In this document: positions 1 through 10,000 of the stretch, piece after piece
Layout: the number at the start of each line of letters is the position of its first letter
How positions within the stretch are numbered: the stretch's first letter is position 1
Assembly (NCBI RefSeq): GCF_029848115.1
Contig: NZ_JARVXG010000057.1
Location: 1-10,000 of the forward strand
Reading direction: 5' to 3'
Length of the DNA stretch: 10,000 bases
From: Methanobacterium formicicum
Lineage (GTDB): Archaea; Methanobacteriota; Methanobacteria; Methanobacteriales; Methanobacteriaceae
The notes under the pieces: generated by a model
What the model was told of the DNA's origin: nothing
Database searches by the model: none
Seen by the model: only the letters and a program-made list of their open reading frames with translations
Translations under genes and position numbers: made by a program

Positions 1-35
1 AAAAAATTAGGGTTTCTACAAAGCCAAAAAATTAG
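1..35 (-). terminator. U-rich terminator downstream of ycaO
   Basis: Just past the ycaO stop codon the minus strand carries two copies of CTAATTTTTT (plus-strand AAAAAATTAG at 1-10 and 26-35), giving two T6 runs 25 bp apart. Archaeal RNA polymerase commonly terminates at consecutive T-runs without a hairpin, so this is a plausible 3' end for the ycaO transcript. There is no strong stem. The function is inferred from base composition and position alone. Confidence 0.5.
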
Positions 36-49
36 TGAAACTGGGGGAT

Positions 50-1243
<1,194 letters not shown>

Positions 1244-1261
1244 ACAGATCAGTATAGGCGT

Positions 1262-1272
1262 GATTATTTAAA
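1262..1272 (-). promoter_or_regulatory. TATA-like box for ycaO
   Basis: On the minus strand TTTAAATA (1272-1265) lies centred about 25 bp upstream of the ycaO ATG at 1243. That is the normal archaeal TATA-to-start-site distance, so transcription would begin at or next to the start codon. This matches the lack of a Shine-Dalgarno sequence there. The element sits inside an imperfect 16-bp direct repeat (1266-1281 and 1282-1297, 13 of 16 bases identical). Inference only. Confidence 0.4.
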
Positions 1273-1305
1273 CTTGATTTTAGTTTAACTTAATTTTAGA
1301 GCATT

Positions 1306-1902
1306 CTAGAACATGTAAGCTATAATGTATGGATAGGCCATCATTACAAATGCTACGGCAATGGTAACCAGCCATATAAGGGGATTCCATTTGAACACCT
1401 TCGCCCCGTCTAACATGAACACCGGGAGCAGGTTGAAAAATGCTAAAAAACTGTTAACAAAAAATCCAAGACTACAAACCAGGGATAATAGCGGAGAGTA
1501 CGGTGCAAATAGCAGGATAGCGAAAAATATGATGGCCAGCGCTATGTTAGTTAAGGGGCCGGCAATTGATATTTTCCCGTTTTCCTCCTTGGAAATGTGC
1601 TGTCCGTGAATGTAAACTGCACCTGGTGCAGCGAAAACAAATCCCAAAGCCGCGGTTACTATGGCCAGAATTAATCCTTGAACCCATAGCCGGTATTCGG
1701 CATAAAAACCATATCTTACTGCCATGAATTTATGGGCTAGCTCGTGAAAGACGAATCCCAGTCCAACAGCTACTAAAGCCACGGGTATGAGTGATATAAA
1801 GTTTCCATGGTTTATATCCTTGAATACATAGGCAAAAGCCCCGGCAATGACCAGCATGGAGATTATAATGTCCCTGATCTCACGGGATGTGAAGTTAACC
1901 AT
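1306..1902 (-). CDS. M50-family (site-2 protease-like) membrane metalloprotease
   Basis: A 198-residue polytopic membrane protein of the M50 family, which cuts substrates within or next to the membrane. The zinc motif H53-E54-L55-A56-H57 sits at the end of a hydrophobic segment. The second motif N157-LLPVFMLDG carries the third metal ligand, D165. A conserved AGPLTN stretch lies at 114-119. Hydrophobic segments appear near 11-27, 35-55, 74-97, 111-135, 137-160 and 174-196. No PDZ or CBS domain is present, so this is the minimal core form. The first ATG is at 1902; the frame stays open to a TTG at 1980, but an ATTTATAAAT box (1927-1936) lies at promoter distance from 1902 and the extra residues are hydrophilic and uninformative. 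A GAGGAGAGG sequence (1926-1918) is present but about 15 bases from the ATG. Substrate unknown. It precedes ycaO on the same strand with no obvious functional link. Confidence 0.85.
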   Translation of the reverse strand: MVNFTSREIRDIIISMLVIAGAFAYVFKDINHGNFISLIPVALVAVGLGFVFHELAHKFMAVRYGFYAEYRLWVQGLILAIVTAALGFVFAAPGAVYIHGQHISKEENGKISIAGPLTNIALAIIFFAILLFAPYSPLLSLVCSLGFFVNSFLAFFNLLPVFMLDGAKVFKWNPLIWLVTIAVAFVMMAYPYIIAYMF

Positions 1903-1926
1903 AATTATATTAAAGAACCTCTCCTC

Positions 1927-1936
1927 ATTTATAAAT
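1927..1936 (-). promoter_or_regulatory. TATA-like box for the M50 protease gene
   Basis: ATTTATAAAT is centred about 29 bp upstream of the ATG at 1902. This spacing would place transcription initiation at or a few bases before the start codon and supports choosing that ATG over the upstream TTG. The call rests on motif and distance only. Confidence 0.45.
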
Positions 1937-2242
1937 GATTTGCCCCCGGAACTTACTTCTTTAGGGGGAGATATTTCCAAAGATTTTTATTATTCTAAGG
2001 ACAATATACCATAAACAAGCCCCCAGGAATAATTTTCCCCTGATTTATTGAAGATTAAATAGCATTCACCGCCAAACTGGAATAATATGAAAGTAAAGTT
2101 AACACAGAATAAATCCAAAAAATCACACCGGATAATCCTAAAACTCAGCTTCTATGAATTTAGGGAAAAATAAACTAATGATTTTTCTAAAAAAGAGTGT
2201 TGTTCCACTAATTTTAGGGATTTCAAGTGTTTTTAGAGTGTT

Positions 2243-2253
2243 AAAAGTATATT
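2243..2253 (+). promoter_or_regulatory. TATA-like box for the HIT gene
   Basis: AAAAGTATATT is centred about 24 bp before the ATG at 2272. No strong Shine-Dalgarno sequence lies between the two, so the message may be leaderless or nearly so. Inferred from motif and spacing. Confidence 0.4.
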
Positions 2254-2271
2254 CAGTGAGTGTTGATTTTT

Positions 2272-2715
<444 letters not shown>

Positions 2716-2733
<18 letters not shown>

Positions 2734-2754
2734 CTAAGAAAATAGTTTTACATC
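2716..2754. repeat. 11-bp direct repeat at the 3' end of the HIT gene
   Basis: AGTTTTACATC occurs at 2716-2726, inside the last codons of the HIT gene, and again at 2744-2754 in the spacer, a 28-bp period. The flanks also match partly (AAAACAGTTTT and AAAATAGTTTT), suggesting a local duplication of the gene end. A small inverted repeat, GAATAA/TTATTC (2755-2770), follows it. Confidence 0.5.
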
Positions 2755-2797
2755 GAATAAATTTTTATTCAGGGTACAATCTCACCAAGGTTAGCTT

Positions 2798-3805
2798 ATG
2801 AAAATAGATAAAATAATAGAAAAGATGGATCAAAACGATCTAAAAACAATAATCATATTAAAACCTGAAAATATAGCATATGTAACTGGTTTCTATCCTT
2901 CAAGCATCGCAATTTTAATATTAAAAGATGAACCCGTGCTTTTTTCCTCAAAAATGGATCTGGAGGAAGCTCACCAAAAATCCAGCATAGCTGTGGAAGA
3001 ATTCAAATCCCTGAGCGAACTTAGAAAAACCCTCCAAGCAACAATCCAGGGTAAAGTGGGGGTGGAGTATTCCATGAGCATGGGGACCTACAGAAAGCTA
3101 TGTGGAGAACTCCCGGTGGAGCTTACTCACATCATTGAAGATTTCCGGGCAATTAAATCAGCAGATGAGATTAAAAAGATTAAAGGAGCCATCAAGATTG
3201 CCGAGGATTCCTTTAAAAATCTGGATTTGGCAGTGAGTGAAGATAATCTGGCGGCCCAAATAGAGTACAACATGAGGTCGGCCGGTTCCATAAAACCTTC
3301 TTTTGAAACCATAGTAGCTTCAGGGCCAAGATCAAGTCTACCCCATGCATCTACAACCTCTAAACCGTTAGAAAGTCCCTTAATGATAGATTGGGGTGCC
3401 CTGTACCAGAACTATGCCTCGGACATGACCCGTACCTTAATCCGTGGCGGGGAAAAAGAGGAAGAAATTTTTTCCATAGTGCTGGAGGCTCAGCAAAAAG
3501 CAATAGAAGCCATAAAACCCGGTGTTAAAGCTTCCTACATTGATGAGGTAGCCCGTGGTGTTATTGAAGATTATGGGTATGGTGATAATTTCATACACTC
3601 CACTGGACATGGAGTGGGATTAGAAATTCATGAAAAACCATCCTTATCTTTTAAAAGTGATGAAATACTGGAAAAGGGAATGGTAGTCACTGTTGAACCC
3701 GGGATATATCTGGAGGGAAAATTAGGGATCCGGGTGGAAGATATGGTACTGGTCAAAAACCAGGCCCAGGTTTTAACCCACCTTCCCCGAGAAATTTTAT
3801 TTTAA
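2798..3805 (+). CDS. M24-family Xaa-Pro dipeptidase / aminopeptidase
   Basis: A 335-residue cytoplasmic metallopeptidase of the pita-bread M24B group, which releases N-terminal residues ahead of proline or splits Xaa-Pro dipeptides. Residues 1 to about 115 form the creatinase-like N-terminal domain, starting with the typical [10 protein letters not shown] element. The catalytic domain follows with all five metal ligands visible: D198 (IDWGA), D209 (SDMTRT), H271 (STGHGVG), E300 (TVEPGIY) and E314 (RVEDM). H183 (LPHAS) and H278 fit the conserved substrate-side histidines. The length is slightly below the usual 345-360 but nothing is missing. The start is the ATG at 2798, preceded by AAGG at 2787-2790, seven bases upstream. 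It may be read together with the HIT gene 64 bp before it. Dipeptidase versus aminopeptidase specificity cannot be settled here. Confidence 0.9.
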   Translation: MKIDKIIEKMDQNDLKTIIILKPENIAYVTGFYPSSIAILILKDEPVLFSSKMDLEEAHQKSSIAVEEFKSLSELRKTLQATIQGKVGVEYSMSMGTYRKLCGELPVELTHIIEDFRAIKSADEIKKIKGAIKIAEDSFKNLDLAVSEDNLAAQIEYNMRSAGSIKPSFETIVASGPRSSLPHASTTSKPLESPLMIDWGALYQNYASDMTRTLIRGGEKEEEIFSIVLEAQQKAIEAIKPGVKASYIDEVARGVIEDYGYGDNFIHSTGHGVGLEIHEKPSLSFKSDEILEKGMVVTVEPGIYLEGKLGIRVEDMVLVKNQAQVLTHLPREILF

Positions 3806-3813
3806 AATAACCC

Positions 3814-3845
3814 GGAGATTTTCATTCTCCTCCACTTTATTTTAG
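3814..3845 (+). terminator. Probable terminator after the dipeptidase gene
   Basis: A GGAGA (3814-3818) / TCTCC (3826-3830) hairpin with a 7-base loop lies 9 bp after the stop codon and is followed by a T-rich stretch (CTTTATTTTAG). The stem is only five pairs, so support is moderate. Confidence 0.4.
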
Positions 3846-3868
3846 AAGGATGTTGAAAATAGTAGGGC

Positions 3869-3889
3869 TAATTTATAGGGTAATTTATA
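3869..3889. repeat. Paired TAATTTATA elements
   Basis: TAATTTATA occurs at 3869-3877 and again at 3881-3889, a 12-bp period, each copy preceded by GGG or GGGC. The copies look like duplicated TATA-type elements upstream of the pilus genes. Whether either is a working promoter is unknown. Confidence 0.4.
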
Positions 3890-3925
3890 AAGATTAGAAT
3901 ATAATATAAGATTAGAATATAATAT
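3890..3925. repeat. Perfect 18-bp tandem duplication upstream of the pilus genes
   Basis: AAGATTAGAATATAATAT is repeated without a mismatch at 3890-3907 and 3908-3925. The second copy runs into the 14-bp palindrome ATATAATATTATAT (3917-3930). A degenerate third copy may follow (AGAATAATATAATAC from 3931). It lies 67-102 bp before the T2SSF start and may add TATA-like sites or a regulator site, or may simply be replication slippage in AT-rich DNA. Confidence 0.7.
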
Positions 3926-3981
3926 TATATAGAATAATATAATACTAATCAGTTCACACATCAATAATAATATATTATAAT

Positions 3982-3987
3982 AGGTGA
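3982..3987 (+). promoter_or_regulatory. Ribosome binding site for the T2SSF gene
   Basis: AGGTGA sits four bases before the ATG at 3992, a near-full match to the archaeal 16S anti-Shine-Dalgarno. It fixes the start of the gene. Confidence 0.7.
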
Positions 3988-3991
3988 GAAT

Positions 3992-4927
<936 letters not shown>

Positions 4928-4930
4928 TTA

Positions 4931-4937
4931 GGGAGTG
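4931..4937 (+). promoter_or_regulatory. Ribosome binding site for the pilin gene
   Basis: GGGAGTG lies five bases before the ATG at 4943 and about 11 before the alternative ATG at 4949. It favours the first ATG and so fixes the length of the signal peptide. Confidence 0.55.
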
Positions 4938-4942
4938 TTACT

Positions 4943-5161
4943 ATGAGAATGATTGATAGGGGAATCAGGAACGACGAAGCTGCCCAGACTGCCGCTGAAT
5001 ATTTGATGATATTTGGAGGTATAATTGTGATTGTTCTGGTGGCAGTAATTTCCTACCAGAATTACGTGAAGGGGTTGGGAGGCAACATAACCAATGGTAG
5101 TGAAGTTCAATCCATTGAAAATAACCTTCAAGACATCAACAATACCCTAAACCAAACTTAA
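4943..5161 (+). CDS. Class III signal peptide-containing small pilin
   Basis: A 72-residue archaeal type IV pilin precursor. The short charged leader ([14 protein letters not shown]) is followed by Q15-TAAE19-YLM, the QxxxE pattern of class III signal peptides, which EppA-type prepilin peptidases cut just before the glutamine. Cleavage would leave a 58-residue mature protein: a hydrophobic helix (about 20-38) that would pack the filament core, and a small hydrophilic tail. The tail holds four N-x-S/T sequons (N48, N51, N66, N70), suggesting dense N-glycosylation of the exposed part. The gene is 15 bp downstream of the T2SSF gene with a good ribosome binding site, and a T7 run (5189-5195) follows it. 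Pilin assignment is strong; whether it forms an adhesive pilus, or a minor component of one built elsewhere, is open. Confidence 0.85.
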   Translation: MRMIDRGIRNDEAAQTAAEYLMIFGGIIVIVLVAVISYQNYVKGLGGNITNGSEVQSIENNLQDINNTLNQT

Positions 5162-5166
5162 AACCA

Positions 5167-5180
5167 TTATAAATATAAAA
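5167..5180 (+). promoter_or_regulatory. TATA-like element for the aldehyde dehydrogenase gene
   Basis: TTATAAATATAAAA lies about 64 bp before the ATG at 5237. Initiation about 26 bp downstream, near 5199, would leave a 38-base leader containing the GGGAG ribosome binding site at 5224-5228. Inferred from sequence and spacing. Confidence 0.4.
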
Positions 5181-5188
5181 TTATACTC

Positions 5189-5195
5189 TTTTTTT
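5189..5195 (+). terminator. T7-run terminator after the pilin gene
   Basis: A run of seven Ts, followed by CATTTT, lies 28 bp after the pilin stop codon. This fits archaeal oligo-T termination. No hairpin precedes it. Confidence 0.45.
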
Positions 5196-5219
5196 CATTT
5201 TAGAGACGGTAATATTAAT

Positions 5220-6643
<1,424 letters not shown>

Positions 6644-6646
6644 TTC

Positions 6647-6677
6647 TCCTTTGGGTAGATCTAAAGGAAAATTACCC
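6647..6677 (+). terminator. Possible hairpin terminator after the aldehyde dehydrogenase gene
   Basis: TCCTTT (6647-6652) pairs with AAAGGA (6663-6668) across a 10-base loop. An alternative stem, GGGTA (6653-6657) with TACCC (6673-6677), overlaps it. No T-run follows directly, so the terminator call is weak. Confidence 0.3.
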
Positions 6678-6790
6678 CTGCTTTTCAATCGGAACCCCTG
6701 CTTTGAATGAGAATATCTGCTTGAATCAGGATACCCTACTTTGAATCATGATACCTCTGAATCGGTATACTCCTACTTTAAATCAGCAGA
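6674..6790. repeat. Degenerate tandem repeat array, about six 16-22-bp units
   Basis: Successive units resemble ACCCCTGCTTTGAATCAGGA followed by TA: 6674-6693, 6694-6715, 6716-6733, 6734-6753, 6754-6769 and 6770-6790, with a possible worn seventh at 6795-6812 (TATCCCCGTTTGATATCC). The common core is CTGCTTTGAATCxG, with unit ends mostly ATA. Units differ by several substitutions and small deletions, so the array is old. It lies between two convergent genes, starting 31 bp after the dehydrogenase stop, outside any credible reading frame. There are no unique spacers as in CRISPR. Function unknown; a minisatellite-like remnant or a termination/insulation region are both possible. Confidence 0.75.
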
Positions 6791-6818
6791 AGGCTATCCC
6801 CGTTTGATATCCTTCCTT

Positions 6819-6825
6819 AAAAAAA
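6819..6825 (-). terminator. U-run terminator for the tRNA-binding protein gene
   Basis: Seven As on the plus strand give a T7 run on the minus strand, 38 bp past the stop codon of the tRNA-binding protein gene. This fits archaeal oligo-T termination. Confidence 0.4.
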
Positions 6826-6862
6826 TGTTTAAGTGTCTTGATCCAAATATTTAGCGATAAAT

Positions 6863-7585
<723 letters not shown>

Positions 7586-7642
7586 TTAAGCACCTGAAAT
7601 AAATCTATAAAAATTTTTTTTCTTTGAAGATAGTCGTGATGA

Positions 7643-7661
7643 AGATATCAAATAGATATCT
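7643..7661. promoter_or_regulatory. Operator-like AGATATC repeat
   Basis: AGATATC (7643-7649) and GATATCT (7655-7661) form a perfect 7-bp inverted repeat with a 5-base spacer. Because GATATC is itself a palindrome, AGATATC also repeats directly at 7654-7660, one helical turn (11 bp) away. It lies 58-76 bp upstream of the tRNA-binding protein start, where an archaeal repressor or activator could bind. No regulator is known for it. Confidence 0.4.
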
Positions 7662-7726
7662 AAGTCAGCGGTTATCTGTAAATCCCTATTTGCCTCTAAT
7701 TTTTAGATTTTTTAGAAACTCAATAT

Positions 7727-7933
<207 letters not shown>

Positions 7934-8003
7934 GGGGAAGGTTTTAATTTAATTTAGTAAATGGTGCATTCCCAAATGTATAAGGTGAGTTTGGTAGACT
8001 CAG

Positions 8004-8034
<31 letters not shown>

Positions 8035-8035
8035 G

Positions 8036-8365
<330 letters not shown>

Positions 8366-8372
8366 ATCTAAA

Positions 8373-9137
<765 letters not shown>

Positions 9138-9183
9138 GTTATCTACTAAAAAAGATTCTTACTTCTTTTATTTTATTAAATCA

Positions 9184-9225
9184 TTTTTCAGGGCCTTTTT
9201 TATCAGTTAATTTTTTATCAGTTAA
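9184..9225 (+). terminator. Repeated T-run terminator after aspartate dehydrogenase
   Basis: A T5 run (9184-9188) is followed by a perfect 15-bp tandem repeat, TTTTTTATCAGTTAA at 9196-9210 and 9211-9225, so that two T6 runs lie 15 bp apart. Consecutive oligo-T tracts are the usual archaeal termination signal, and this lies 47-88 bp past the stop codon. Confidence 0.55.
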
Positions 9226-9301
9226 TGAATAAACTTCTTAAAAACCTAATTTTACCCTAATTTTATTAACTCATTCCATACCAATATTATAATAGATGAT
9301 G

Positions 9302-9343
9302 AGGGACAGCTAATTTTAATGCTTATACTTTTAGAATGTCCCT
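9302..9343 (+). ncRNA. Stem-loop with flanking C/D-box-like motifs
   Basis: AGGGACA (9302-9308) pairs perfectly with TGTCCCT (9337-9343); inside it CTAA (9310-9313) pairs with TTAG (9331-9334) across a small internal loop, leaving a 17-base AT-rich loop. ATGATGA (9296-9302) matches the box C consensus RUGAUGA and CTGA (9342-9345) matches box D, 39 bases apart, a spacing seen in archaeal C/D guide RNAs. However, the stem overlaps both boxes, and no good C'/D' pair is visible. It may instead be a structured leader or a terminator. Family unassigned. Confidence 0.3.
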
Positions 9344-9351
9344 GAGGATTC

Positions 9352-9382
9352 ACCTTAAATTACTAAACCTTAAATTTACTAA
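9352..9382. repeat. 15/16-bp tandem duplication upstream of thg1
   Basis: ACCTTAAATTACTAA (9352-9366) is followed directly by ACCTTAAATTTACTAA (9367-9382), identical except for one extra T. The TTAAAT core is TATA-like, so this may be a doubled promoter element 46-76 bp before the thg1 start, or a slippage product. Confidence 0.6.
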
Positions 9383-9427
9383 AAAGAACAATCCCCCAAT
9401 AAATCTAAAAAAATCTATGCTGATTAC

Positions 9428-10000
<573 letters not shown>

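Larger units (their letters stand above)
1903..2271. other. Divergent intergenic/promoter region between the M50 protease and HIT genes
   Basis: This AT-rich stretch has no convincing gene. It holds a perfect palindromic TATA-like box ATTTATAAAT (1927-1936) for the minus-strand protease gene and a TATA-like AAAAGTATATT (2243-2253) for the plus-strand HIT gene. The hexamer AGTGTT occurs four times on the HIT side (2196, 2226, 2237, 2259), the last three at spacings of 11 and 22 bp. Short reading frames here, such as the 28-codon one at 2087, have no ribosome binding site. Confidence 0.55.
9138..9427. other. Intergenic region between aspartate dehydrogenase and thg1
   Basis: This 290-bp stretch has no protein gene. 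From left to right it contains a T-rich terminator region (9184-9225), AT-rich TATA-like sequence (9260-9294), a long stem-loop (9302-9343) bracketed by box C- and box D-like motifs, a 15/16-bp tandem duplication (9352-9382) and an A-rich leader just before the thg1 start. Confidence 0.55.

Noticed and set aside
1903..1980. TTG-initiated 26-residue extension of the M50 protease
   Set aside because: Non-ATG start with no ribosome binding site, hydrophilic sequence outside the family, and a TATA-like box inside the extension.
2087..2173. 28-codon ATG-initiated frame (MKVKLTQNK...)
   Set aside because: No ribosome binding site and no recognisable pattern; lysine-rich as expected from AT-rich DNA.
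2755..2770. GAATAA/TTATTC inverted repeat as a terminator after the HIT gene
   Set aside because: All but two pairs are A-T, the loop is only four bases, and no T-run follows outside the stem; it is more likely chance in AT-rich DNA.
6674..6812. CRISPR array
   Set aside because: Units are contiguous and degenerate, with no unique spacers of constant length and no cas genes nearby.
7636..7642. Box C match (GTGATGA) suggesting a C/D guide RNA
   Set aside because: No CTGA box D occurs within 60-70 bases downstream.

Overview
The window looks like a stretch of a methanogenic archaeon, most likely a member of the Methanobacteriales (Methanobacterium-like). The reasons are a YcaO protein of the methanogenesis-marker / McrA-thioglycine type, a class III (QxxxE) archaeal pilin next to an archaeal-type T2SSF membrane protein, an archaeal-type aldehyde dehydrogenase resembling CofA, an archaeal aspartate dehydrogenase and an archaeal Thg1. 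AT-rich TATA-like promoters and AGGTG-type ribosome binding sites fit this. The assignment rests on protein resemblance only; no 16S or other marker is present.

Layout, left to right. (1) Positions 50-1902, minus strand: an M50 membrane metalloprotease followed by ycaO, which should install thioglycine in methyl-coenzyme M reductase. (2) 1903-2271: divergent promoter region. (3) 2272-3805, plus strand: a HIT-family protein and an M24 Xaa-Pro dipeptidase. (4) 3806-3991: very AT-rich promoter region with a perfect 18-bp tandem repeat. (5) 3992-5161, plus strand: a two-gene pilus module, T2SSF platform protein plus a tiny class III signal-peptide pilin with four N-glycosylation sequons. (6) 5237-6643, plus strand: aldehyde dehydrogenase. 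(7) 6644-6862: a convergent intergenic stretch with about six degenerate 20-bp tandem repeats. (8) 6863-7585, minus strand: a tRNA-binding OB-fold protein. (9) 7586-8035: divergent intergenic region with an operator-like repeat and a cluster of competing GC-rich hairpins that may be a small RNA. (10) 8036-9137, plus strand: a PRC-barrel protein closely followed by L-aspartate dehydrogenase (first step of NAD synthesis). (11) 9138-9427: T-rich terminator repeat, a strong stem-loop flanked by C/D-box-like motifs, and a duplicated AT-rich element. (12) 9428 to the right edge: a Thg1-type 3'-5' nucleotide polymerase, cut off by the window.

Most genes are housekeeping or core-methanogen genes. No mobile element, CRISPR array, tRNA or rRNA gene was found. 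The unexplained content lies mainly between the genes: almost every intergenic region carries a short tandem duplication, and two regions (7722-7890 and 9296-9345) have the look of unannotated structured RNAs. The pilus module without an ATPase and the PRC-barrel protein, a possible cell-division factor, are the protein-level points most worth following.
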